From: Treponema sp.
GTDB taxonomy: Bacteria; Spirochaetota; Spirochaetia; Treponematales; Treponemataceae
Direction of reading: 5' to 3'
Length of the DNA: 64,000 nucleotides
Assembly: GCA_016286365.1 (NCBI GenBank)
Contig: JAEESN010000004.1
Location: 62,001-126,000 of the forward strand
Below, one piece after another: positions 1 through 8,456 of the stretch (its first letter is position 1; each line of letters starts with the position of its first letter). The notes beneath the pieces are model-generated. The model did not search any database. It was not told where the DNA came from and saw only the letters and a list, made by a program, of their open reading frames with translations. The translations under genes and the position numbers were made by a program.

Positions 1-894
1 ACAGAAAAAGAAAAACTCAACTCTATGCTTGGGGAACGCGCAAAGGGCTTAAATATTTACTACCGCGGAAATCCTCCAAAATTCTGGATTAAAAAGCTTC
101 ACGTTTCGGGCTTTAATTTTGCCCTTAATATGACAGATATTTCTTCGGACATGGATGCTGTAGGTCGTCCTGCAATCGGTGAATTTAAAATTGCGATTAA
201 AGAAATTGACCACACAGGTACTGTAACTGTAGATACAAGAACAAATACAACTGAACCTTTAGTTGATGTAAGATATGTCTGCGACAAGCTTCCTCTAAGC
301 CTTACAACAGCTTCTTTTGGAGCAGAAGGTCTCCCTGGAGTTCCATCCCTTACTCAGTCTAAATCTACACTCGACTTTGATCTTGCAATCTGGGATGCAG
401 ACGGATTTAATATCACAGGAACAGGAAAGTTCACAGATATGGTTTTAATTGCCGCACCATTCACACCGGAATTCATCTCTAACATCTATATGAATACTCT
501 TGCAAAGATGAAGGCTATGATGCTCTCTGTTCAGATTGGATACAGGGCTTCGAGCGGCTTGAACGTTGGTCTTGATACAGATATCGATAAGCAGTTTATG
601 GCTGCACTTAAAGAAGAACTCAAGAATCAGCTTAGTGTACTCAAGAAAGATGTTGAAAAACAGATGAACGAAAAAATCAACGAGTACACAGGCGGTGCAA
701 TAAGCGAAATCGGTAGCTTTGATGATATCTATGCCACAATCACTGATTACTCTAATACTTCGAACAAGTTCAAAGATCAGCTCGAAGCAAAGAAAAAGCA
801 GGCTAATGATTACCTGACCGGAAAGGCTAACGAGGCAATCGACAGTGCAAAAAATAATGCTAAGGGTTACCTTAAAGGCATATTAAAACCTTAA
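1..894 (+). CDS. C-terminal part of a large uncharacterised envelope protein (possibly TIGR03545-like)
   Basis: The frame is open from base 1 into an ATG at position 25 and ends at a TAA at 894, so this is most likely the 3' end of a gene that begins outside the window. The visible part (about 297 residues) has no signal peptide or membrane segment. It is beta-rich at first, then becomes a charged helical tail rich in Lys, Glu and Asn (roughly the last 90 residues). The pattern resembles the C-terminal region of TIGR03545-type proteins, an uncharacterised family of bacteria with outer membranes, but I cannot confirm this without a profile search. A hairpin terminator follows directly. Confidence 0.55.
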   Translation, partial: TEKEKLNSMLGERAKGLNIYYRGNPPKFWIKKLHVSGFNFALNMTDISSDMDAVGRPAIGEFKIAIKEIDHTGTVTVDTRTNTTEPLVDVRYVCDKLPLSLTTASFGAEGLPGVPSLTQSKSTLDFDLAIWDADGFNITGTGKFTDMVLIAAPFTPEFISNIYMNTLAKMKAMMLSVQIGYRASSGLNVGLDTDIDKQFMAALKEELKNQLSVLKKDVEKQMNEKINEYTGGAISEIGSFDDIYATITDYSNTSNKFKDQLEAKKKQANDYLTGKANEAIDSAKNNAKGYLKGILKP

Positions 895-923
895 AACTAA
901 ACCTTAGCATTAATAAAATTTTA

Positions 924-962
924 GGAAGGTAAGCTAGACTTTGAACTCGCTTACCTTTTTTT
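924..962 (+). terminator. Rho-independent terminator of the first gene
   Basis: Perfect 9-bp arms, AAGGTAAGC at 926-934 and GCTTACCTT at 949-957, enclose a 14-nt loop and are followed by a T run to 962. The hairpin overlaps the last codons of the convergent chemotaxis receptor gene. There is no T run in the leftward direction, so it should act mainly on the rightward transcript. Confidence 0.75.
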
Positions 963-2838
963 GTATCCTCAATACTGAATCGATGTTTCCATCTGCCGAA
1001 GTATCTACCTTCTGGATTGTATCCTTGAGGTTTGTAATAGCCTCTATACTTTCCTTTACGGCAACTTCTGTTGAATGAGCGGCATCTACAACGGTGGTCA
1101 TGAATTCACGAAGCTGTTCTGCGCTGTCTGTTTCTTTTTCTGTAAGATTCTTGATTTCCTGTACGGCTTCCAGGACTTCTACGGCAGACTGCTGAGTATC
1201 GTTTGCACCTGTTCTCTGCTCTTCCATTGCGTCAAAGATAATCTTTACGTATTCGGCATTGTGCTGAACGCTTGCATTTACTTCTGTAAATGAAGAACCT
1301 GCCATTGTGATTGCGTCTACACCGGCTTTTACCTTTATAAGCATTTCGTCTATGCGCTTTTTGATGTCGGCAGCACTCTGTGCGGAAGAAGCGGCAAGAG
1401 AGAAAACTTCGCCTGCAACAACTGCAAATCCTTTTCCGAATTCACCGGCGTGTGCCGCTTCGATTGCTGCGTTCATAGAAAGAAGGTTTGTCTTACTTGC
1501 GATGTCCTGAATTACACCGACAATCTTTTTAACTTCGTCTGAGTATGACTGAATTTCCTGCATGGTCTGAACTGCTTTTCCGATTGATTCGCTACCGGTT
1601 ACACTCGAGCTTGTAAGAACTTCAGAAACATCCTGTGCTTTTTTAGCGGTTTCTGCTACCGAACCGATGTTTGCAGTCATCTCTGTAATGGCAGAAGAAA
1701 TTGACTGAATGGCCTTTGTCTGTTCAAGGACGTTTGTCTTTACATTTTCAAGATCTGAAACTAAAGAAGAAATATTTTCATCGGCTTCATAAATGAGTTC
1801 ATTCTGCTTCTGGCTGTTACTGTCGATCTTTTCGAGCGAAGTGGACATGTTTTCAAGAGCATAAGCCGCACTCGCCGCAGAATCAGAAATAAAGCTTGCA
1901 GTCTGAGAAACTGCATCTGTTCCGTTCTGCATCTCTATAATCATCGAAGAAAGCTTTGAAATCAAAAGGTTGATTGATGTTGTGAGCATACCAAAGTCAT
2001 CTGTCATTGTGATGTCGATACGGCCTGTTAAATCACCTTTTGCAGAAATATCTTCGAGCCTTTTTGCGGTTGCACGGATTCGTTTTGAAAGACCTCCGAT
2101 AAGCACAACGGCAGGATAGAACGAAAGAAGAACGCAGAAGAAGATACATTCAGCACCTTTAAGGAAGTAAGAATTCATTCCGTCTGCAGCTGTCATACCC
2201 TTGTGTGTCATATCAAAGAAGGCACCGTATGGAACCGAAAAAAGATTGATCGCAAAAAAGTATGCAATTACAAAAAGAGAGATAAAAATCGAAGTAGAAA
2301 TATTTATGTTCTTATATTTTTTATACTCTTCGAGCGAGCGGATTTTTAAAAGACGGCGGAAGCGTGCAAGATGATTATCCATCGCATTGATTGTAGAAAC
2401 CGCACAGATTCCTCCAAAACCACATGCCTGGGCTATAATAAAGAATACACGGCTTGGATAGAATTCTACACCGTTGAATTTAATTCCAATATATACAAGG
2501 ATTATCTGACCTATAAAAAAACCGAATACAACCGCATAAAGAGTCAGGTGCATAAGGTTTTTATAGCATCCAAGGCTTCGGTCAATTTCTTCGTGAGTAG
2601 GCTCATAACCTTCTGTCTTAATCTTTTTGATAAGACGGTCAAAGAAGAAACACATCTTCTTTGCAATCAGTGTCGCTACTGCAAGAAGAGCTGTGGTAAC
2701 TAATAATGTAGTCGAACATCCACTCCACATATCCTGTGGGGCATTATAAATAAACTCCAGTGCAAACCAACGTAAAAACATTACACAGATGTAAGTTACG
2801 GGTGCAAGTACAGACATAAAAGAAATAAAAACACTCAT
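934..2838 (-). CDS. Methyl-accepting chemotaxis protein with a six-helix membrane input region
   Basis: Transmembrane chemoreceptor that should signal through CheW/CheA to the flagella. It has about six hydrophobic helices (residues about 1-25, 40-60, 95-117, 128-148, 180-200, 228-250) and no large periplasmic domain. A HAMP-like segment (250-305) and a long methyl-accepting coiled coil follow. The signalling tip is the classical hairpin, with NAAIEAAHAGEFGKGFAVVA near residue 470. A longer reading frame starts at 2886, but it has no ribosome site and would overlap the promoter of the divergent regulator. The ATG at 2838 lies 6 nt from a perfect TATAAT, so I prefer it (634 residues). The ligand is unknown; the membrane-embedded input suggests sensing of membrane or energy state, which is inference. 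Confidence 0.9.
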   Translation of the reverse strand: MSVFISFMSVLAPVTYICVMFLRWFALEFIYNAPQDMWSGCSTTLLVTTALLAVATLIAKKMCFFFDRLIKKIKTEGYEPTHEEIDRSLGCYKNLMHLTLYAVVFGFFIGQIILVYIGIKFNGVEFYPSRVFFIIAQACGFGGICAVSTINAMDNHLARFRRLLKIRSLEEYKKYKNINISTSIFISLFVIAYFFAINLFSVPYGAFFDMTHKGMTAADGMNSYFLKGAECIFFCVLLSFYPAVVLIGGLSKRIRATAKRLEDISAKGDLTGRIDITMTDDFGMLTTSINLLISKLSSMIIEMQNGTDAVSQTASFISDSAASAAYALENMSTSLEKIDSNSQKQNELIYEADENISSLVSDLENVKTNVLEQTKAIQSISSAITEMTANIGSVAETAKKAQDVSEVLTSSSVTGSESIGKAVQTMQEIQSYSDEVKKIVGVIQDIASKTNLLSMNAAIEAAHAGEFGKGFAVVAGEVFSLAASSAQSAADIKKRIDEMLIKVKAGVDAITMAGSSFTEVNASVQHNAEYVKIIFDAMEEQRTGANDTQQSAVEVLEAVQEIKNLTEKETDSAEQLREFMTTVVDAAHSTEVAVKESIEAITNLKDTIQKVDTSADGNIDSVLRIQKKVSEFKV

Positions 2839-2844
2839 GTAAAG

Positions 2845-2850
2845 ATTATA
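2845..2850 (-). promoter_or_regulatory. -10 box of the chemotaxis receptor gene, 6 nt from its ATG
   Basis: On the minus strand TATAAT occupies 2850-2845, and the ATG begins at 2838, only 6 nt downstream. The -35 region is poor (TAGAAA at 17-bp spacing). If used, the mRNA would be leaderless. Confidence 0.5.
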
Positions 2851-2861
2851 AACCCTAATAC

Positions 2862-2889
2862 TTGATTTTTCTAGAAAATTATGCATAAT
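2862..2889 (+). promoter_or_regulatory. Promoter of the Fur/Zur-type regulator and zinc operon
   Basis: -35 TTGATT (2862-2867) and -10 CATAAT (2884-2889) with a 16-bp spacer. The expected start of transcription, near 2896, falls inside the palindrome at 2892-2914. That is the geometry of a repressor site. Confidence 0.6.
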
Positions 2890-2891
2890 TC

Positions 2892-2914
2892 AATTTGCGA
2901 CTAATTCGCAAATT
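2892..2914. promoter_or_regulatory. 23-bp palindromic operator, likely bound by the adjacent Fur/Zur protein
   Basis: AATTTGCGA (2892-2900) and TCGCAAATT (2906-2914) are perfect 9-bp inverted arms around CTAAT. The site covers the predicted transcription start of the regulator-zinc transport operon and lies upstream of the divergent chemoreceptor gene. Size, AT-rich arms and symmetry fit Fur-superfamily operators. Assignment to zinc rests on the downstream genes. Confidence 0.7.
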
Positions 2915-2928
2915 CAAAAAGGAAAAAC

Positions 2929-3327
2929 ATGGTTTATAACACCGAACAGAGAACTCTTTTATTAAATTTCCTCCAGGAACACCCCGATACAATGTTCAGC
3001 GCAAGACAGATTGAAGCTGCCATTAAAAATCACAGTATCAGCATAAGTGCCGTATACCGAAATCTTGCCGACCTTGAATCTGAGGGAAAAATCAAACGCT
3101 GCTCCCAAAAAGGTTCCCGCGAAGTTTTCTTTCAGTTCTTTGATAATCAGAGCTGCAAAAATCATATCCATCTTTTCTGTAAAAAATGCGGAAAAATCTC
3201 ACACATGGAAAATCATATTGCAGATGCCATTATAAACAATGTTGAACAGACTAACGGCTTTGAAATAAATAAGGGTGAAACAACTATTTATGGAATCTGC
3301 CGCGAATGTCACACTAAGGAGCAATAA
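2929..3327 (+). CDS. Fur-family metalloregulator, probably zinc-responsive (Zur-like)
   Basis: A 132-residue Fur-superfamily repressor. The N-terminal winged helix includes SISAVYRNLADLESEGKI as the recognition region. The C-terminal dimerisation part carries two CxxC pairs, CKKC and CREC, for the structural zinc, and an HIHLFC metal-binding stretch. It is the first gene of an operon and is followed by a zinc ABC transporter only 1 nt after its stop, so Zur is more likely than Fur or PerR. The ribosome site is AAAAAGGAAAAAC before the ATG. A perfect palindrome just upstream suggests autoregulation together with the transporter. Metal specificity is inferred from context. Confidence 0.85.
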   Translation: MVYNTEQRTLLLNFLQEHPDTMFSARQIEAAIKNHSISISAVYRNLADLESEGKIKRCSQKGSREVFFQFFDNQSCKNHIHLFCKKCGKISHMENHIADAIINNVEQTNGFEINKGETTIYGICRECHTKEQ

Positions 3328-3328
3328 A

Positions 3329-4393
3329 ATGAAATCTTTACTTAAAAAAATATCTGTGGGTGGTTTAATCGCCTGTACTTTATTTTCGTTTATCTTTTTT
3401 TCTTCCTGTTCTGCTAAAAAAACTGATACAAGCGGAAAACTCAAGGTAATCTGTACAATCTTCCCTGAATACGACTGGTTTATGAATGTTTCTGGCGAGG
3501 AAAATCCAAAAATCATTCCGTCTCTTCTTATAAAAAGCGGTGTTGATCTTCATAACTTTCAGCCTTCTACAAAAGACATGATTGATATTTCTGAATGTGA
3601 TTTATTAATCTACGTTGGCGGAGAGTCTGACGGATGGATTAAAAAAGCTCTTTTGAACAGCACAAATCCTAATCAGAAAGTAATCAACCTGATGGAAGTT
3701 CTTAAAGAAAACATTAAGGAAGAAGAGCTTGTGGAAGGAATGCAGGAAGAAGAACATCATCATGGTGAAGGCGAAGACCACAACGAAGATGAAGAGCATC
3801 ATCACGATGAAGGCGAAGAACACGAAGAAGGCGAACATCATCACCACGAAGAAATTGAATACGATGAACATGTTTGGCTTTCTTTAAAAAATGCAGAAAT
3901 TATTGTAAATGCAATCTGCGAAACACTCTGCCAGATGGACGGGGAAAATGCAGAAACATATAAGGCAAATGCAAAAAATTATATTTTGGAACTTAAGGAT
4001 TTAGACGGCCAGTACAAAGAAGCTTTAAAAAATCCATCTGAAAAACCTTTGATTTTCTGTGACCGCTTCCCGTTCCGCTACATGACTGATGATTATGCTC
4101 TTTCTTATTATGCGGCATTTAAAGGATGTTCAACTGAATCAGAAGCAAGCTTTGAAACAATCGTCTTTCTTGCAGATAAGGTTCGCGAAAATGATTCAGC
4201 TTACGTAATCAAAATTGATAATTCTTCTGAAAAACTTGCAGACACTGTAATTGCTACAGCCAAAAAACCTTCGTGCAGAATCATAACTTTGGATTCAATG
4301 CAGTCTACAACGCTTGAAGATATCTTTAAAGGAAAAACATATACTGGTACAATGAAGGCTAATCTTGAAGAACTAAAAAAAGTGATTCAGTAA
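3329..4393 (+). CDS. znuA: Zinc-binding lipoprotein of the zinc ABC transporter (ZnuA-like)
   Basis: A 354-residue cluster 9/A-1 solute-binding protein that captures zinc in the periplasm for the permease. The chosen ATG follows AAGGAG with good spacing; a longer frame overlapping the regulator is unlikely. Signal peptide with a lipobox at Cys27. A His/Glu/Asp-rich loop spans residues about 138-174, as in many ZnuA proteins, and His75 and His181 match the first two zinc ligands. Where family members usually have the third ligand (a His before the -DAFGY-like stretch), this protein has FCDRFPFRYMTDDY, so that His is absent. This variant form deserves attention. The next gene begins 30 nt later. 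Confidence 0.92.
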   Translation: MKSLLKKISVGGLIACTLFSFIFFSSCSAKKTDTSGKLKVICTIFPEYDWFMNVSGEENPKIIPSLLIKSGVDLHNFQPSTKDMIDISECDLLIYVGGESDGWIKKALLNSTNPNQKVINLMEVLKENIKEEELVEGMQEEEHHHGEGEDHNEDEEHHHDEGEEHEEGEHHHHEEIEYDEHVWLSLKNAEIIVNAICETLCQMDGENAETYKANAKNYILELKDLDGQYKEALKNPSEKPLIFCDRFPFRYMTDDYALSYYAAFKGCSTESEASFETIVFLADKVRENDSAYVIKIDNSSEKLADTVIATAKKPSCRIITLDSMQSTTLEDIFKGKTYTGTMKANLEELKKVIQ

Positions 4394-4423
4394 ACCTGAT
4401 TAAAACCGGTAAAAGGAATATAA

Positions 4424-5095
4424 ATGGCACAGCTTTCCTGTAAAAAACTTTCTGTAGGATACGGTTCAAATGTCCTCGTAGATTCCCTCTCTTTTTCTGT
4501 AAAGAAAGGTGATTATCTTTATATCCTTGGTGATAACGGCTCGGGAAAAACAACGCTCATGCAGACAATTCTCCACCTTATAAAACCGTTAAGCGGCGAA
4601 ATAAAAACCGGAGACGGACTTTTGTATGACGAAATAGGTTACCTTCCACAGCAGACAGAAGCCCAGAAGGATTTTCCTGCAAGTGTAAGGGAAATTGTTC
4701 TTTCGGGAAATCAGTCACGATGCGGCCGCCGTCCGTTTTACAACAAGGCCGAAAAAGAGATTGCCGTGGAAAACATGAAAAAGATGGGAATATACGACCT
4801 TGAAAAAAGATGTTACAGGGAGCTTTCGGGTGGTCAGCAGCAGAGGGTTCTTCTTGCAAGGGCGCTCTGTTCTACCCAGAAAATGCTTTTACTCGATGAA
4901 CCTGTTACCGGCCTTGATCCGGAAGCTACGGCAGAGATGTACGAACTTATAGAAGAGCTTCACAAAGAAGGAATTACAATCATCATGATTTCGCACGACG
5001 TAGATGCTGCTCTTAAATATGCTAGCCACATCCTTTACATCGGGAAAAACACATTCTTTGGAACACGGGAGGAATACTTATGCTGGAAAAAATAA
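4424..5095 (+). CDS. znuC: Zinc ABC transporter ATPase (ZnuC-like)
   Basis: A 223-residue ABC ATPase that powers zinc import. Walker A GDNGSGKTT lies at residues 36-44, followed by a Q-loop (LPQQTEAQ), the signature LSGGQQQR, Walker B LLLDEP and an H-loop (MISHDV). Length is normal for ZnuC/AdcC proteins. It sits between the binding lipoprotein and the permease and overlaps the permease by 16 bp, which suggests translational coupling. The substrate is inferred from the His-rich binding protein and the Fur-type regulator; manganese transporters of the same family are the main alternative. Confidence 0.92.
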   Translation: MAQLSCKKLSVGYGSNVLVDSLSFSVKKGDYLYILGDNGSGKTTLMQTILHLIKPLSGEIKTGDGLLYDEIGYLPQQTEAQKDFPASVREIVLSGNQSRCGRRPFYNKAEKEIAVENMKKMGIYDLEKRCYRELSGGQQQRVLLARALCSTQKMLLLDEPVTGLDPEATAEMYELIEELHKEGITIIMISHDVDAALKYASHILYIGKNTFFGTREEYLCWKK

Positions 5096-5913
5096 TCATG
5101 TACTTTCAGTATCCGATTGTTCAGAGGGCTTTTATTGTAGGAACTCTTATTGCAATAAGCTCTGCACTCCTTGGAGTAATCCTTGTTTTAAAACGCTTTT
5201 CTTTTATTGGCGACGGTCTTTCGCACGTAGCGTTCGGAGCAATGTGTATAGCAGGAATTTTAAATTTTTCGAACAATATGTATCTTATTCTGCCGGTTAC
5301 AATAATTGCAGCAATCCTTCTTTTAAGAACAGGACAGAATACAAAAATTAAAGGTGATGCTGCCGTCGCGATGATTTCGGTTGGAGCTCTTGCAGTAGGC
5401 TACCTTTTACTGAGCCTCTTTTCTAAATCCACGAACATAAGCGGTGATGTCTGCACTACCCTCTTTGGTTCAGTTTCAATTCTTACATTAAAACAGTCGG
5501 ATGTAATTATCTGTACTATTCTTTCGGTGGCGGTGATTATAGCGTTTATCATTTTTTACAATAAAATTTTTGCCGTAACCTTCGACGAAAAATTTGCAAA
5601 GGCGGTCGGCACACACACTTCGGTATACAATCTTGTAATCGCTGTAATAATAGCAGTAATAATCGTTCTTGCAATGAATCTTGTAGGTTCTCTTTTGATT
5701 TCGGCTCTGGTGATTTTTCCGGCTCTTTCTGCAATGCGTGTGTTTAAAAGCTTTAAGGCTGTTACAATCTGTTCTGCAATTTTTTCTGTAATAGCGGCGG
5801 GAACAGGTCTTTTAATAGACATAGTTGCATCAACTCCGGCAGGTCCTTCCATTGTAGCAGTTGACATTGCGGGCTTTTTGATTTTTAGTATAATCGGAGC
5901 TGTAAAAAAATGA
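5080..5913 (+). CDS. znuB: Zinc ABC transporter permease (ZnuB-like)
   Basis: A 277-residue polytopic membrane protein of the ABC-3 permease family, which forms the zinc channel with ZnuC. There are about eight hydrophobic helices. The family-typical stretch FSFIGDGLSHVAFGA is near residues 40-54, and the conserved NLVGSLLISALVIFPAL segment is near residue 205. It overlaps znuC by 16 bp and the following lipoprotein gene by 4 bp (ATGA). No truncation is visible. Confidence 0.92.
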   Translation: MLEKIIMYFQYPIVQRAFIVGTLIAISSALLGVILVLKRFSFIGDGLSHVAFGAMCIAGILNFSNNMYLILPVTIIAAILLLRTGQNTKIKGDAAVAMISVGALAVGYLLLSLFSKSTNISGDVCTTLFGSVSILTLKQSDVIICTILSVAVIIAFIIFYNKIFAVTFDEKFAKAVGTHTSVYNLVIAVIIAVIIVLAMNLVGSLLISALVIFPALSAMRVFKSFKAVTICSAIFSVIAAGTGLLIDIVASTPAGPSIVAVDIAGFLIFSIIGAVKK

Positions 5914-6506
5914 AAAAACTCGTTCTTACAATTGCATTTTTTCTTCTGCTCATAACCGGCTGTAATAAAAATAAAACACAGGGTCTTGTAACAAGCACAC
6001 AGCCGACGATTGATGACATTGTTTCAGCTGATAATCAGGATGCACCGATTGTAGTAATGCCAATTCCTACAGAAGAAGTAACACTTTCCATGGGAACTAT
6101 CCCTTCTCAGAAAGAAATGTACGATGCAATGATTAAAACTTTTACTCCATCCTCAAAGGTTGACCTTGATTTATCTGTAATGACTTCTTCGATGATTTAT
6201 TCGATGGTTTTCGAAATGCTTTTAATGCCCGAATCTTACGAAGAAAAAAATCTAAAAGTTAAGGGAAACTTTGTTGTCTATATTTCGGAAGAAACAGGCG
6301 ACAGACATTTTGCAATCATAATTCCGGATGCGACACAGTGCTGCCAGCAGGGACTCGAATTTGTCTGGTTTGGAGAAGACAAAAAATATCCCGAAGATTT
6401 CCCGAAAATCGGTCAGGAAATCACTCTTACCGGAAAGTATAAATGTATGTACACCGATGAAGGATTTTTAATCACCTTTATAGAAGCCACAGACATAAAA
6501 GCCTAG
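5910..6506 (+). CDS. Uncharacterised lipoprotein at the end of the zinc operon
   Basis: A 198-residue protein with a lipoprotein signal peptide; the acceptor Cys follows LLLITG at residue 18. The mature part contains a paired-cysteine motif, ATQCCQQGLEF, followed by a beta-rich region ending GQEITLTGKYKCMYTDEGF. This resembles a small OB-fold-like domain, which is inference. It overlaps znuB by 4 bp, so it is almost certainly co-expressed with zinc uptake. A role in periplasmic zinc handling is plausible through its position and Cys residues. No firm family could be named. No convincing terminator is seen in the 94 bp that follow. Confidence 0.75.
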   Translation: MKKLVLTIAFFLLLITGCNKNKTQGLVTSTQPTIDDIVSADNQDAPIVVMPIPTEEVTLSMGTIPSQKEMYDAMIKTFTPSSKVDLDLSVMTSSMIYSMVFEMLLMPESYEEKNLKVKGNFVVYISEETGDRHFAIIIPDATQCCQQGLEFVWFGEDKKYPEDFPKIGQEITLTGKYKCMYTDEGFLITFIEATDIKA

Positions 6507-6600
6507 CCGTAAATTAAACAAGCCGGGCTTTTACATCACATTTTTGGAACTTCAATTTTCAACTTCAGTCTTCAAGAGGCAATCAGACTCCGGTATTCAA

Positions 6601-8442
6601 TCAGAATACGTCAAAGTTATAAATGGAAATACCGATTCCAAGAGTTCCGTATCTGTAGTTACCCTGAGTTTTTCTTAAAGAATAAATAAAATTATCCTGG
6701 TAGAAAGTCTGGATACCCAATTTATAGTTATTATCTTTCTTAATCTGAATACAAAGCCCTGCATTCCATGCCCATCCACCGGCAGGACTACTTGTAATAA
6801 TATCGAAAAGTGCTACCACAGAAGCATTCGGAGTAACAACAACATAGTCCCCAAGATTCATATTAAATGCGGTACACACACCAAGCTGCATAAAGAAATG
6901 GTTTACTCCCTCTTTATACTGCCAGCTGTAACCAAATGTTCCCGAAAAAGCTTCCTTTTGAAATTCAAGACCATTGTAGAACGCACCACAATAATAATCA
7001 TCTTTATTGTCCGAAGCGAACATCGGAACAAGAACTCCAACGCAATTTATTTCACGGACTTGTGTATCAAAACTGATAATGTTTGAACGCTTCTTAGTAT
7101 AATCATATTTTGCTTCAAGATTATAATCAGTACTTCCCGGAGCATAAGAAATTGTTTTAATTCTCCACAAACCAAATTCTTTTATCCAGGTAGATTTAAC
7201 CGTATTGTCTTTTTTATCTTCTTTACATACCAATGTTACTTCATAAGTATTATCTTTTCCGGCTGTAACACTTTCTACCTTATATTTATAATAGCGGGGC
7301 TTAGAACTATTGCCTCCCTTTTTTACAAATCTGTATTTATTATCAACAAGGCGCACAAGTGCACTCTTTCTGTCTGTAACGCTGTAATTATTTTCATAGT
7401 ACCAGGAGCGGACATCAATAAGAGTATTAAGTCTGTTAAACTGCTCGTAAGTGATGGAAGAAGCATATTCATTCGAAATATATTTTATGGCATCTGCATT
7501 AAAACTTGTGCTTCCTAACTCTCCATAAGACCATTCATAATACTTTGAAAGAATCTTACAGAATTCTTCTGCTGCTTCTTTTACTACTTTTTCCTGATCC
7601 TTTTCGGGATTAAAAGCTGAATCAAGGAATTTCTGTACAGTTTGTGCAGGAATTGTAAAACCGGCTAAATCTCTGCTTCTTGCCTTCCATGTGTTTACGC
7701 CGACTAACTTATATCCAAGTTTAGATTCAGAATCGGGGATGAGTAATGGACCGCCGGAGTTTCCTGAATCAATTGGAGCTGTGTGCTGGATTACATAAGA
7801 AACAGATGGATCTATGAGCTCTTCGATTTCTGCTTTTCCGTTACTTATGTTTCCCTTAGAAAATTGCCACGAAGGTTTTTTCTGTAAAGAAGGGAATCCT
7901 GCCGAATAAACTTCTGTTCCATCTTTGAGTAAACCTTTATAAAATTCAATTCCTTCTTTTAATATTTTTTTATCTTTGAGCGAAATTATAGCAAGGTCAA
8001 GAACATCCGAAATACAAAGAACCGGAAGATCATCATATAAAGTTTTTTCACCTGTTTTAGGGTCAATCAGTTCAAAGGCAACAAGCTCTGCATCTCCAAC
8101 TACATGGCGATTTGTGATTACATAATTCTTTCCGTCCGGAGCAACGTATATAAAACCGGAACCAAACATCTTTGTGTTTATTTTTTTGTCGTATCCCTGG
8201 TTTTCTTTATCTTTAGAATCTTCCTCTTCTTCCTCGTCTTCTTCTTCGTCTTTCTTTTCGTCCTTTTTTTTCTGCGAAGACTTTGCTTTATTTTTATTAA
8301 TCGTCTCCTGCATTTTTTCTTCATCAAACTTCATTGCGTTTTCTGTTTTCTGAGGGCGGACAACACCTACAAAAGAATTTACCTGTGCAAATACAAGGTC
8401 TCCAAAAAATAAAATCAATAATAAAACAAATATCTTTTTCAT
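6601..8442 (-). CDS. Exported trypsin-like serine protease with a C-terminal barrel-like region (paralogue 2)
   Basis: A 613-residue S1C-type (HtrA-like) protease. Signal peptide (residues 1-19, VFA cleavage), a Lys/Glu/Asp-rich linker (about 50-80), then the catalytic domain with His113 (NRHVV), Asp149 (LDLAII) and Ser229 (GNSGGPL). The catalytic triad is complete. There is no recognisable PDZ domain. The C-terminal 180 residues are rich in aromatic beta-strand patterns and end in aliphatic and aromatic residues (FDVF), suggesting a small outer-membrane beta structure. It lies 14 nt after a clear paralogue and is the last gene of a three-gene operon. Likely roles are envelope protein quality control or digestion of external protein; this is not determined by the sequence. 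Confidence 0.8.
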   Translation of the reverse strand: MKKIFVLLLILFFGDLVFAQVNSFVGVVRPQKTENAMKFDEEKMQETINKNKAKSSQKKKDEKKDEEEDEEEEEDSKDKENQGYDKKINTKMFGSGFIYVAPDGKNYVITNRHVVGDAELVAFELIDPKTGEKTLYDDLPVLCISDVLDLAIISLKDKKILKEGIEFYKGLLKDGTEVYSAGFPSLQKKPSWQFSKGNISNGKAEIEELIDPSVSYVIQHTAPIDSGNSGGPLLIPDSESKLGYKLVGVNTWKARSRDLAGFTIPAQTVQKFLDSAFNPEKDQEKVVKEAAEEFCKILSKYYEWSYGELGSTSFNADAIKYISNEYASSITYEQFNRLNTLIDVRSWYYENNYSVTDRKSALVRLVDNKYRFVKKGGNSSKPRYYKYKVESVTAGKDNTYEVTLVCKEDKKDNTVKSTWIKEFGLWRIKTISYAPGSTDYNLEAKYDYTKKRSNIISFDTQVREINCVGVLVPMFASDNKDDYYCGAFYNGLEFQKEAFSGTFGYSWQYKEGVNHFFMQLGVCTAFNMNLGDYVVVTPNASVVALFDIITSSPAGGWAWNAGLCIQIKKDNNYKLGIQTFYQDNFIYSLRKTQGNYRYGTLGIGISIYNFDVF

Positions 8443-8456
8443 ATCTTTCTCCTGTT

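Noticed and set aside
3605-3871. Open frame opposite the His-rich part of znuA
   Set aside because: It is hydrophobic and low-complexity only because it is the complement of the His/Glu codons, with no supporting signals.
6510-6540. Possible terminator after the zinc operon (AAGCCGGGCTTTT)
   Set aside because: The arms are 5 bp with a single-base loop, which cannot form a hairpin, so I left it out.
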